DNA from: JACPLA01 sp035291905
GTDB taxonomy: Bacteria; Bacteroidota; Ignavibacteria; UBA10030
DNA: 7,696 nt
Assembly: GCA_035291905.1 (NCBI GenBank)
Contig: DATDRF010000098.1
Location: forward strand, 1 to 7,696
Direction: 5' to 3'
This document shows positions 1-6,488 of the stretch, in pieces; within the stretch, counting starts at the first letter, position 1, and the number at the start of each line of letters is the position of its first letter. A program made the position numbers and the translations under genes. The notes below the pieces were generated by a model. The model did not search any database. It was not told the DNA's origin and was given only the letters and a program-made list of their open reading frames with translations.

Positions 1-415
1 TTGTGCCGGAGAGGGGGTGCTTGTTCACGGAATCCGTACGGATGGCATAACGAATACGGTGAAGCATGAACCATGCGGTTTTTTGAGTCACGCCAATATC
101 CCGATGAAGTTGAAGGGAAGAAATGCCGTTCTTGTTAGCCGTAATGAGGTAAATAGCCATGAACCACTTCTGGAGGGGAAGTGCGGAGTCCTCGAAAATC
201 GTCCCCACTTTGACCGTGAACTGCTTTTGGCAGGAACCGCACTTGTACAGTTTGCCCGATTGGAACTTATAGATTTTCTCGGAGGAATGACAGTGAGGGC
301 ACTCGGTCCTGGTACCCCAACGGGCTTTGGCGAGGTAGTCACGGCAGGCCTGTTCATCGGGGAACCGCTTGGTGACATCCAGAAGGCTTCGGAATTTGGG
401 GGTATCGGGGGTCAT
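1..415 (-). CDS. IS1595/ISXO2-like transposase, N-terminal part (cut by window edge)
   Basis: Reading the minus strand from the ATG at 415 gives 138 open codons with no stop before the window ends. The product starts MTPDTPKFRSLLDVTKRFPD. It contains a zinc ribbon with CPHC at residues 39-42 and CGSC at 59-62, then a W-F-M-A-I-Y-L-I segment (84-91) and a helix-turn-helix-like stretch around residues 98-122 (ISSLQLHRDIGVTQKTAW). This order (zinc ribbon, then HTH, then a DDE-type catalytic domain) is that of IS1595/ISXO2 transposases. The catalytic domain is off the window, so intactness cannot be judged. The start is supported by an AGGAGA Shine-Dalgarno five bases upstream. The antisense plus-strand frame over 17-502 is a shadow of this gene. 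Confidence 0.88.
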   Translation of the reverse strand, partial: MTPDTPKFRSLLDVTKRFPDEQACRDYLAKARWGTRTECPHCHSSEKIYKFQSGKLYKCGSCQKQFTVKVGTIFEDSALPLQKWFMAIYLITANKNGISSLQLHRDIGVTQKTAWFMLHRIRYAIRTDSVNKHPLSGT

Positions 416-420
416 GGCTT

Positions 421-426
421 TCTCCT
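421..426 (-). promoter_or_regulatory. Ribosome binding site of the transposase
   Basis: On the minus strand AGGAGA lies five bases before the ATG at 415-413. It is a near-perfect Shine-Dalgarno sequence and fixes this start, in contrast to efp and accC in the same window, which lack one. Confidence 0.75.
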
Positions 427-439
427 AAGTGACACCCCC

Positions 440-468
440 AATATACAACATTTCAGAAGGTTTGTCAA
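440..468 (-). promoter_or_regulatory. Sigma70-like promoter of the transposase
   Basis: On the minus strand TTGACA (468-463) is followed after exactly 17 bases by TATATT (445-440). That is a perfect -35 box and a five-of-six -10 box. A start site near 433 would leave a short leader of under 20 bases before the transposase ATG, so the Shine-Dalgarno AGGAGA would sit close to the RNA 5' end. The promoter lies inside the presumed element end, as is common for insertion sequences. Confidence 0.65.
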
Positions 469-474
469 GTATAT

Positions 475-492
475 AATTCCCAAGAGGGAATT
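475..492. repeat. Perfect 7-bp inverted repeat at the IS boundary
   Basis: AATTCCC (475-481), a four-base spacer AAGA and GGGAATT (486-492) form a perfect inverted repeat directly upstream of the transposase -35 box. It may be a chance product of the IS terminus meeting its target, an operator, or a small hairpin. The sequence does not discriminate between these. Confidence 0.5.
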
Positions 493-575
493 GCAAAGGT
501 AACTGATTGATTCTTTTTGAGTTAACCCTCCTCTGGGGATGAATTGACATTATTTGATGATGAGTCGCAATATGC

Positions 576-604
576 TTGACATTCGACAATCTATTGGGTA
601 TCTT
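576..604 (+). promoter_or_regulatory. Probable sigma70-like promoter of efp
   Basis: TTGACA (576-581) is followed after 17 bases by TATCTT (599-604), which matches TATAAT at four of six positions. Transcription would start near 611, leaving a leader of about 58 bases before the efp ATG. That leader contains the AT-rich tandem repeat at 613-652. A second TTGACA at 544-549 has no good -10 partner. Confidence 0.5.
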
Positions 605-612
605 TTGACCCC

Positions 613-652
613 ATTTTTGATAAAAAACTATCATTTTTTGACAAAAACTAAC
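613..652 (+). repeat. Two imperfect 20-bp tandem repeats in the efp leader
   Basis: The blocks 613-632 and 633-652 are adjacent and similar. Each begins ATTTTT, continues TGAYAAAA and ends ACTAWC; they differ by a one-base shift of the T and A runs and a few substitutions. A partial third copy (GATTTTGAT) follows at about 654-662. The array lies between the predicted efp promoter and the start codon, so it would be transcribed as part of the 5' leader. Confidence 0.55.
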
Positions 653-668
653 GGATTTTGATGATTTT

Positions 669-1232
669 ATGGCAACAACTGCTGAGTTTCGTGTTGGGAT
701 GGTAATCAAGTTCAACGGGGAACTGCACCGGATCGATGAGTTCATCCACAGGACCCCTGGTAACCTACGTGCTTTCGTTCAGGCAAAGCTTCGAAACCTC
801 CGGAATGGACGGGTGACTGAGACCCGCTTTCGGGCGGGAGAGGTGGTGGAAGAAGTCCGGGTGGAGCAAAAGGAATTCCAGTACCTGTACCATGACGGGG
901 CCAGCTACCAGTTCATGGATAAGAAGTCCTACGATCAAATGCCGGTGAGCGATGCGGCTTTGGGGGAGGCAGCGAAGTTCTTGAAGGAAGGGGAGACCGT
1001 TCAGCTCATGATGGTCGGCATGGATGTGATTGGCGCCGCAATTCCGTTCAACGTTGAACTGCGCGTGGTCGAGACTGTGCCGGGGGTCCGGGGAGATACA
1101 GCCACCGGTGCGACAAAGCCGGCAACACTCGAAACAGGCGCGACGGTTAACGTTCCTCTCTTCATCAATGAGGGGGATGTGGTTCGCGTCGATACTCGGT
1201 CAGGCGCATATTTGGAGCGCGTTAAAAACTAG
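669..1232 (+). CDS. efp: Translation elongation factor P (EF-P)
   Basis: The 187-residue product has the usual EF-P length. EF-P binds next to the peptidyl-tRNA on the ribosome and relieves stalling at consecutive prolines. Domain I (about 1-65, KOW-like) contains the exposed loop, domain II spans about 66-128 (starting near the QYLYHDG motif), and domain III about 129-187 carries the family signature GDTATGATKPATLETGA and ends VDTRSGAYLERVKN. The loop reads HRTPGNLRAF: Asn32 sits where E. coli has the beta-lysylated Lys34 and Pseudomonas has the rhamnosylated Arg32; Arg34 is two residues further. I recall the same PGNLRAF loop from green sulfur bacteria, so it is probably lineage-typical rather than a defect. 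The ATG at 669 has no Shine-Dalgarno sequence (the upstream bases are GATTTTGATGATTTT), but the MATTAEF start matches the family. Confidence 0.96.
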   Translation: MATTAEFRVGMVIKFNGELHRIDEFIHRTPGNLRAFVQAKLRNLRNGRVTETRFRAGEVVEEVRVEQKEFQYLYHDGASYQFMDKKSYDQMPVSDAALGEAAKFLKEGETVQLMMVGMDVIGAAIPFNVELRVVETVPGVRGDTATGATKPATLETGATVNVPLFINEGDVVRVDTRSGAYLERVKN

Positions 1233-1270
1233 ACCAACCGGATTTCGCGTCTGCCTGCCGGCCTGTCCGC

Positions 1271-1290
1271 TCGACGAGTCGAGTCGTCGA
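1271..1290 (+). terminator. Weak hairpin after efp, possible terminator
   Basis: TCGACGA (1271-1277), a six-base loop and TCGTCGA (1284-1290) form a perfect 7-bp stem, followed six bases later by a run of five T (1297-1301). The offset and shortness of the T run make this a poor intrinsic terminator. It is the best candidate between efp and accB and would separate efp from the acc cluster. Confidence 0.3.
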
Positions 1291-1330
1291 CCCTGCTTTT
1301 TGGCGGAAGTCGTTTCTCAGACACAGGCAG

Positions 1331-1445
1331 GGATTCACGCAGATTCCACGGATTCGTACATTTTCAATGATGGCGTACACGATGAACAGAATTGATCACG
1401 CCCAGGCTCGAATCTGCGAAATCCGTGTCAATCTGTGAAATCCGC
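1331..1445. repeat. Array of degenerate 10-bp units in inverted orientation
   Basis: The right arm (1409-1445) is four consecutive 9-10 bp units of the form ATCYGYGNAA: ATCTGCGAA, ATCCGTGTCA, ATCTGTGAA and ATCCGCATAG. The left arm (1331-1356) carries about three units of the same motif in reverse complement: GATTCACGC, AGATTCCACG and GATTCGTACA. Without gaps the two arms match at about 19 of 26 positions as an inverted repeat, with about 52 bases between them. Nothing in the interior looks coding. It resembles a dispersed intergenic repeat, sitting just before the accB RBS. Confidence 0.6.
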
Positions 1446-1452
1446 ATAGCCA

Positions 1453-1457
1453 AGGAG
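1453..1457 (+). promoter_or_regulatory. Ribosome binding site of accB
   Basis: AGGAG lies five bases before the accB ATG at 1463. This supports that start and contrasts with the missing Shine-Dalgarno of accC downstream. Confidence 0.7.
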
Positions 1458-1462
1458 CCCTC

Positions 1463-1930
1463 ATGGAACTTTCGTATATCAGGAAGATCATCAAGCTCGT
1501 GGAAAACAGTGAGGTGGATGAGATTGAGATAGAGGAGGAGGGGAAGAAGATACGAGTCGCCAAGAGCAGGCCGTTCCCGGCGAATTATCAGATTCCGCTT
1601 CCGGCTCAATATCCTCCCGCACCGCCTGCAGCCCCCGCCCCAGCCGCCGCTGCACCGCCGGCAGAACAGAAGCCGAAGCCGGAAAAACAGTATCATGAGG
1701 TCAAATCTCCGATCGTTGGAACCTTCTATCGCGCCCCCTCTCCCGACGCCGAACCGTACGTTGAAGCCGGCCAACAAATCAAGGAGGGAGACGTTCTTTG
1801 TATTGTTGAAGCAATGAAGCTGATGAACGAGATTGAATCAGATATTGCAGGCAAGGTTGTAAAGATCATGGTCGAAAATGCCAAGCCCGTGGAATACAAT
1901 CAGGTGTTGTTCCTCATCGACCCATCCTGA
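1463..1930 (+). CDS. accB: Biotin carboxyl carrier protein of acetyl-CoA carboxylase
   Basis: The 155-residue product is the swinging-arm subunit of acetyl-CoA carboxylase. It carries CO2 on biotin from the carboxylase (AccC) to the carboxyltransferase for malonyl-CoA and fatty acid synthesis in the cytoplasm. The N-terminal part (MELSYIRKIIKLVENSEVDE) is the conserved AccB helix, followed by an acidic/basic strand (IEIEEEGKKIRVAK). Residues about 46-75 form a Pro/Ala-rich flexible linker. The biotinyl domain (about 79-155) starts KSPIVGTFYRAPSP and holds EAMKLMNEIE, in which Lys119 is the biotinylation site, then the closing VEYNQVLFLIDPS. Length and layout are normal. It begins a closely spaced set with accC (25 bases on) and gcvH. 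Reverse-strand frames over this gene are shadows created by its Pro/Ala codons. Confidence 0.96.
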   Translation: MELSYIRKIIKLVENSEVDEIEIEEEGKKIRVAKSRPFPANYQIPLPAQYPPAPPAAPAPAAAAPPAEQKPKPEKQYHEVKSPIVGTFYRAPSPDAEPYVEAGQQIKEGDVLCIVEAMKLMNEIESDIAGKVVKIMVENAKPVEYNQVLFLIDPS

Positions 1931-1955
1931 ATTCCATCCGCACTGAAAAAAGCGA

Positions 1956-3311
1956 TTGTTCAAGAAAATCCTCATAGCAAACCGGGGTGAAATAGCCCTC
2001 CGAGTTATCCGCACGTGCAGAGAACTGGGAATTAAGACCGTTGCCGTGTATTCGGAAGCGGATCGCTATTCCCTCCATGTTCGATTCGCGGATGAGGCTG
2101 TCTGCATTGGACCTCCTCCGAGCAAAGAGAGCTATCTGAATATTCCCCGTCTCATGGCGGCAGCTGAAATCACGAACGCGGACGCAGTTCATCCCGGATA
2201 CGGCTTCCTGGCCGAGAATGCGGGTTTCGCCGAGATCTGTGCGACTTCGGGCCTGACCTTCATCGGTCCCAGCCCTGAGGCGATTTCGTCCATGGGTGAC
2301 AAGGCGCTTGCGAAAGAGACGATGAAGAAAGCGGGCGTTCCTGTTGTCCCCGGTTCGGATGGAGTAATCGCGAGTTTCAATGAGGCGAAGCGCTTTGCCC
2401 AGGAAATTGGATTTCCGCTTATCATCAAGGCGACTGCAGGCGGCGGCGGACGGGGAATGCGCATTGTACGGGAAGCATCGGAACTCGAAAACGCGTACCG
2501 TACAGCCAGCCATGAAGCCGAGACCGCATTCGGCAATTCGTCTGTTTATATCGAGAAGTATGTCGAGAACCCCCGCCATGTGGAGATTCAGGTGATGGGG
2601 GACAGGCACGGGAACGTGGTGCATTTTGGAGAACGGGATTGCTCCGTCCAGCGGCGACATCAAAAACTCGTTGAGGAGTCACCTTCGCCGGCATTAACGC
2701 CGGAACTGCGTGAGGCCATGGGCGCGGCTGCCGTTCGAGGGGCCAAAAGCGTCAAATACGTGGGGGCTGGCACCATCGAGTTCCTCCTGGACAAGCAGAA
2801 GAACTTCTATTTCATGGAGATGAACACGCGTATTCAGGTGGAACATCCGGTCACGGAGGAGGTCTATGGTGTTGATCTTCTCAGGATGCAGATCGAAACG
2901 GTTGCAGGAGAACGCCTCAAGAAGATCACGGGGAAGCCTCGATGGCATGCCATCGAATGCAGAATCAATGCCGAGGACCCGAACCACCACTTCAGGCCAT
3001 CGCCCGGCAAGATTGTGACGCTCCATTTCCCCGGCGGTTTCGGGACAAGAGTCGACACACATGCGTACGACGGCTACGAAATACCTCCCTATTATGACTC
3101 ACTGGTTGCGAAGCTGATCGTGAAAAGCAACAACCGGGAGGATGCGATCAACAAAATGTATTATGCGCTTGACGAATTCGTCATCGAGGGGATACAGACG
3201 ACCATCCCGTTTCATAAGAAATTGATGCGGAACGAACGTTTTCGCAGCGGGGATGTAGATACGAATTTCATCGACACATTTGATTTCAAGGACAAGAAAA
3301 ACGAACAGTAA
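1956..3311 (+). CDS. accC: Biotin carboxylase subunit of acetyl-CoA carboxylase
   Basis: The 451-residue product uses ATP and bicarbonate to carboxylate the biotin on AccB, the first half-reaction of acetyl-CoA carboxylase. The N-terminal domain starts FKKILIANRGEIALRVIR. The ATP-grasp domain holds KATAGGGGRGMR (158-169), CSVQRRHQKLVEE (from residue 229) and the catalytic stretch EMNTRIQVEHPVTE (288-301), whose Glu288, Asn290, Arg292, Glu296 and His297 fall at the E. coli AccC positions. The C-terminal domain includes ECRINAEDP and PPYYDSLVAKLIV. All key residues are present. The start must be the TTG at 1956: an in-frame TGA lies at 1944-1946, and TTG is the only plausible start before the conserved ANRGEI. 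No clear Shine-Dalgarno precedes it, only an A-rich GAAAAAAG, so translation may depend on coupling to accB, which ends 25 bases upstream. accA and accD are not in the window. Confidence 0.96.
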   Translation: MFKKILIANRGEIALRVIRTCRELGIKTVAVYSEADRYSLHVRFADEAVCIGPPPSKESYLNIPRLMAAAEITNADAVHPGYGFLAENAGFAEICATSGLTFIGPSPEAISSMGDKALAKETMKKAGVPVVPGSDGVIASFNEAKRFAQEIGFPLIIKATAGGGGRGMRIVREASELENAYRTASHEAETAFGNSSVYIEKYVENPRHVEIQVMGDRHGNVVHFGERDCSVQRRHQKLVEESPSPALTPELREAMGAAAVRGAKSVKYVGAGTIEFLLDKQKNFYFMEMNTRIQVEHPVTEEVYGVDLLRMQIETVAGERLKKITGKPRWHAIECRINAEDPNHHFRPSPGKIVTLHFPGGFGTRVDTHAYDGYEIPPYYDSLVAKLIVKSNNREDAINKMYYALDEFVIEGIQTTIPFHKKLMRNERFRSGDVDTNFIDTFDFKDKKNEQ

Positions 3312-3333
3312 CACATTGTGAAAGTCAGAAAGC

Positions 3334-3714
3334 ATGAACTTCCCATCCAACATCAAGTATACAAAAGACCACGAGTGGATTCGCGTTGAAGGCAAGATTG
3401 GAACTATCGGAATCACCGAATACGCCCAGGGCGAGCTGGGGGACGTGGTTTTCGTCGAACTCCCGGCGGTTGGTGCCGGCCTCACCCAGGGAAAATCATT
3501 TGGTACCATCGAAGCCGTCAAGGCCGTATCGGACCTCTATGCGCCGCTCTCCGGCGAGGTGACGGAAGTGAACAAGAAGGTCCAGGATACGCCCGAGGTT
3601 GTGAACAAGGACCCCTATGGTGAAGGCTGGATGGTCAAGGTGAAGCTGACAAAGGCCGATGAGGCAACATCGCTGTTGGATGCCGAAGCATATAAAAAGC
3701 TCGTCGGCAAATAA
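3334..3714 (+). CDS. gcvH: Glycine cleavage system H protein (lipoyl carrier)
   Basis: The 126-residue product matches the full length of GcvH, the lipoylated carrier that shuttles the aminomethyl group between the P, T and L proteins of the glycine cleavage system. The N-terminus shows YTKDHEWIRVEG (9-20) and ITEYAQGELGDVVFVELP (27-44). The lipoylation site is Lys63 in GTIEAVKAVSDLYAPLSGEV, a classic motif, and the C-terminal half has VNKDPYGEGWMVKVK. It starts 22 bases after accC and is probably co-transcribed with accBC; only a weak purine-rich AGAAAG precedes the ATG. No gcvP, gcvT, lipA or lipB gene is next to it, so the context links it to acetyl-CoA carboxylase rather than to glycine cleavage. 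Role as a lipoyl carrier is well supported; in-cell partner is inferred. Confidence 0.95.
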   Translation: MNFPSNIKYTKDHEWIRVEGKIGTIGITEYAQGELGDVVFVELPAVGAGLTQGKSFGTIEAVKAVSDLYAPLSGEVTEVNKKVQDTPEVVNKDPYGEGWMVKVKLTKADEATSLLDAEAYKKLVGK

Positions 3715-3854
3715 CGGGCTGCTCAAATCTGTAACCCACGCCGCATTGCCGTTTAATTCTCCCGAAGGAATTTGGAATTCTTTCTGCCATTCGGTACCAT
3801 TGAAGTGCACGGTTGTCCGATCCTCGGCTGCAGAAAGAGTATCGACACGTCGCC

Positions 3855-3859
3855 GGGAG
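3855..3859 (+). promoter_or_regulatory. Ribosome binding site that decides the kinase start
   Basis: GGGAG lies seven bases before the GTG at 3867. The alternative in-frame TTG at 3813, 18 codons upstream, has no purine-rich sequence at the right distance and would add a charged, non-conserved extension before the first membrane segment. Confidence 0.6.
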
Positions 3860-3866
3860 AGATGAC

Positions 3867-6488
3867 GTGAACTCCGAAGCATTCCTTTCTTTCCTCATAA
3901 CTCTTGCTCAGCTCTTTCTGGGCGTTCAGGTCTGGCTCAAAAACCCCAGAAGCGAGCCGCATCGTCTTTTTCTCGCGTTTGTCGGATGTTTCGTGCTCTG
4001 GGGTGTCGCGGATGCAGGACTGCGTCTCCCGCAAGGCCGTGCCACCGCAGAATTGATTCATAAGCTCGGGAGTGTGGGATTTTGTCTTGGTCCTGCCCTG
4101 TTTCTTCATTTCGTTTCGACATATACCGGTTTCGTGCATCTGATGAACCGGCCGCTTTCGTACATCCTCCTTTACGGGGGCGGGCTCGCCCTCACAGTAT
4201 TTCATACCATGGGGTACATCACCGAGGTCACAGTAGGATCAGAAGGGGCATTTTCCGTTGGCCATGCGAAGGGGTATGGTTACTTCGTTGCCTGGGTCTC
4301 TCTCTGTGTTCTGCTTGCAGCCCTTCTCGTCTGGCAGCGAAGCCGCACATCGCCCCTCCCTGATCGAAAGAGATTGCTGATGCTCACGGCGGGAGTGGTG
4401 TCTGTCACAGCGGCGGGCTTGTTGGTCGACGGGTTGATTTCTTTAGAGGGATTCAGGCCGCTGTTGTCCGGCGGGCTGGCTTCTCTGGCAATCGTTGCTC
4501 TGTTCGCAGTCTTCCTCTTGAGAGTGCAGCGGGCAATTCCGCCGCAGGAGATAGTGGCCGAACATGTTCTTGATGCCACGGCCGACCTTGTTTGGGTCAT
4601 AGGCCGGGATGGCTATCTCAAGTTTGGCACCGATGTCTTTCGCCGGGCGCTGGGCCTCAAGGAAAGAGAACAGCTGGATCGAATTCACTTGCGGGAATTG
4701 GTTGACGAGGCAGACCGCGTTCTCGCTCTTATGACGACGAGTTTGGAGGGGCCTGTGTCGCTCGAAGTCCATTTCAAAACGAGGAGCGGCTCGGCGTTTC
4801 CCGTTGCTTTGACGGTCTCTCAACTGTACGACAAAACGGTTCCTTCCGGATTGATACTTGTCGGTCGCGACCTGTCCTCATCGAGGGAACTCACGAAGAA
4901 ATACGAAGAGTCTCAGGAGAAGTACCGGAACATCGTCGAAAGCTCGCTCGACGGAATCGTTGTCATTCTTGAGGGATCGCCTGTTTTCGTCAATCCTTCC
5001 TCCGTGAGGATCTTTGGATACGAAAGCGCTCAAGAGATGATGCGAATCAGCTTTGATGATACCGTCGCCCCCGGCAGCAAGCCGTTCATGCTGGGAGATT
5101 ACGGGAAGAAGAACATCGGAGAGGATCTCTTCAGGAACTATGAGATGAAAGGGCTGACGAAGTCCGGAAGGATCATCGATCTTGAAATCAATGCCAAGCT
5201 CGTGACATGGAACGGCAAGACGGCGGTGCTTGCGTCGTTTCGGGACATCACCGAGCGAAAGGATCTGGAGCGTGAGCAGGCTCTCTGGTTCTGGGAACAG
5301 GAGTCCCTGACCGCGATTGACAAACAACTGGCTGCGACGTTCGATCTTGAAGGAGTTCTCGATACCGTGAGCAGGCAGGCCAGAGGATTCTCCCGGGCGG
5401 ACTTCTCGGCGGTCATCCTCATCGAGGAGTCAAAGATGTACCAGTGGCGCGGCGTTAAAGGAAATCGGGGCACGTTCGACATTCGCTATTCAACCTTAAC
5501 ACAGAATCACAAAGCGATGATCCAAGCCGGGAGTCCCCGCATCGTGCACTTATCCGAATCATACCCGGATCTTGTTACAAAGGATTATCCTGTACTCTCG
5601 GCCGAGAAGCTTGAGACCCTCGGGTTGTTTCCTTTCAGGAGCAGAGAAGGTCATGATGGAGTTCTGGTGGTGGGATTTCGGACGAAACATGAGCTGTCCG
5701 AACGCGAGCGGCGGTTGCTTGAATCTCTGGCTGACAAGGCGGGAATCGCGATCGCGAACGCCGGGTTGTACGAAGACCTCCTGAACAAAGAAAAGGAACT
5801 GGAGCGCCTGACGGACGCGCGAACAGAGGCCGAAGAGATGGAACGCCGTAGAATTGCCAGAGAGATCCATGATGGCCTTGGACAGATGCTCTCGGCGATC
5901 AAATTCAATGTCGAAGTTCTCGAAGATGCGAAAGGATTGGACGAAACGGATATCAGGAAACTTGCTGATATCAAGCATCTTCTTGACAGCGTAATGACCG
6001 AAGCTCGTGAAATATCGCATAACCTCATGCCGAGCGTTCTGGAGGACTTCGGCCTCAAACCGGCTCTCCAACTCTTGTGCGAATCTGTGGGAAATCGTCT
6101 GGGTATTCCCATCACGTTTCAGTTCCATGGGGCTGAGGAACGATTGGCGAATACGCTCGAGATTAACCTCTATCGCATCGCCCAGGAAGCACTGAACAAT
6201 ATCTCAAAGCATGCTCATGCGAAATCAGCCTCCGTTCAGATACACCGCGACAAGGTCGGAGTGAGAATGACGATTGAGGACGAGGGGGAAGGATTCGCAC
6301 CGCTCATGCCCAGGGAAAGGGCAGAAAAGGGGGGAATGGGCCTGATCAGTATGAGGCAGCGTGCAAGTACGTTCGGCGGTTCATTCACCATTGAATCACA
6401 TCCGGGCGGAGGAACCACCGTCGTCGTCGAAATACCTTTTACAAAAGGGCAAGAACATGGATCCGATCAAAATACTCCTGGCAGATGA
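3867..6488 (+). CDS. Membrane sensor histidine kinase, 7TM-PAS-PAS-GAF-HisKA_3-HATPase
   Basis: From the GTG at 3867 the product has 873 residues. Seven hydrophobic segments lie at about 5-23, 34-54, 67-90, 97-118, 137-156, 169-191 and 198-220, as in kinases with an N-terminal 7TM region. Two PAS-like domains follow: about 230-340 (HVLDATADLVWVIGRDGYL) and 350-465 (YRNIVESSLDGIVVI ending FRDITERKDLE). A GAF-like domain spans about 480-632, then a charged helix (about 636-662) leads to the NarL-type phosphoacceptor region RRRIAREIHDGLGQ with His668. The ATPase has an N-box (EALNNISKHA, 774-783), DEGEGF (805-810), GMGL (823-826) and GGGT (847-850). All catalytic motifs look intact. It is probably a membrane sensor that autophosphorylates His668 and passes phosphate to the overlapping response regulator. 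The ligand cannot be told from sequence; no heme or iron-sulfur cysteine pattern stands out. Confidence 0.93.
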   Translation: MNSEAFLSFLITLAQLFLGVQVWLKNPRSEPHRLFLAFVGCFVLWGVADAGLRLPQGRATAELIHKLGSVGFCLGPALFLHFVSTYTGFVHLMNRPLSYILLYGGGLALTVFHTMGYITEVTVGSEGAFSVGHAKGYGYFVAWVSLCVLLAALLVWQRSRTSPLPDRKRLLMLTAGVVSVTAAGLLVDGLISLEGFRPLLSGGLASLAIVALFAVFLLRVQRAIPPQEIVAEHVLDATADLVWVIGRDGYLKFGTDVFRRALGLKEREQLDRIHLRELVDEADRVLALMTTSLEGPVSLEVHFKTRSGSAFPVALTVSQLYDKTVPSGLILVGRDLSSSRELTKKYEESQEKYRNIVESSLDGIVVILEGSPVFVNPSSVRIFGYESAQEMMRISFDDTVAPGSKPFMLGDYGKKNIGEDLFRNYEMKGLTKSGRIIDLEINAKLVTWNGKTAVLASFRDITERKDLEREQALWFWEQESLTAIDKQLAATFDLEGVLDTVSRQARGFSRADFSAVILIEESKMYQWRGVKGNRGTFDIRYSTLTQNHKAMIQAGSPRIVHLSESYPDLVTKDYPVLSAEKLETLGLFPFRSREGHDGVLVVGFRTKHELSERERRLLESLADKAGIAIANAGLYEDLLNKEKELERLTDARTEAEEMERRRIAREIHDGLGQMLSAIKFNVEVLEDAKGLDETDIRKLADIKHLLDSVMTEAREISHNLMPSVLEDFGLKPALQLLCESVGNRLGIPITFQFHGAEERLANTLEINLYRIAQEALNNISKHAHAKSASVQIHRDKVGVRMTIEDEGEGFAPLMPRERAEKGGMGLISMRQRASTFGGSFTIESHPGGGTTVVVEIPFTKGQEHGSDQNTPGR

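Larger units (their letters stand above)
1..481 (-). mobile_element. Partial IS1595-family insertion sequence (promoter-proximal end)
   Basis: This is the upstream end of an insertion sequence whose remainder lies beyond the left edge of the window. The transposase reading frame, its RBS and its promoter all point leftwards. The outer boundary is inferred. A plausible terminus begins at about 481 on the minus strand with GGGAATTATATAC, running straight into the -35 box. IS1595-family ends often start with G-rich trinucleotides and generate 8-bp target duplications in AT-rich DNA, but the second end is not in view, so neither inverted repeat nor target duplication can be confirmed. Presence of the element is firm because of the transposase; the exact boundary is not. 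Confidence 0.6.

Noticed and set aside
17..502. 161-codon plus-strand open frame over the IS region
   Set aside because: It is antisense to the transposase frame, which has a zinc ribbon, an RBS and a promoter. The plus-strand product shows no family features.
1364..1777. 137-codon minus-strand frame opposite accB
   Set aside because: Its Gly/Arg/Cys-rich stretch is the reverse complement of the AccB Pro/Ala linker codons; not a gene.
1914..2663. 249-codon minus-strand open frame opposite accC
   Set aside because: It lies wholly against the strongly conserved accC sequence and its product has no recognisable motif, so it is a composition shadow.
3813..3866. Longer kinase start at TTG 3813
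   Set aside because: The GTG at 3867 has a well-placed GGGAG and yields a protein beginning right before the first membrane segment. The extra 18 residues are charged and unsupported.
5559..6128. 189-codon minus-strand frame opposite the kinase core
   Set aside because: It overlaps the conserved GAF and H-box coding region and shows no independent domain or RBS.
6361..6456. N-terminal extension of the response regulator from 6361
   Set aside because: The extra 32 codons only reread the kinase G-box region in another frame. The receiver domain begins at the 6457 ATG with the normal family length.
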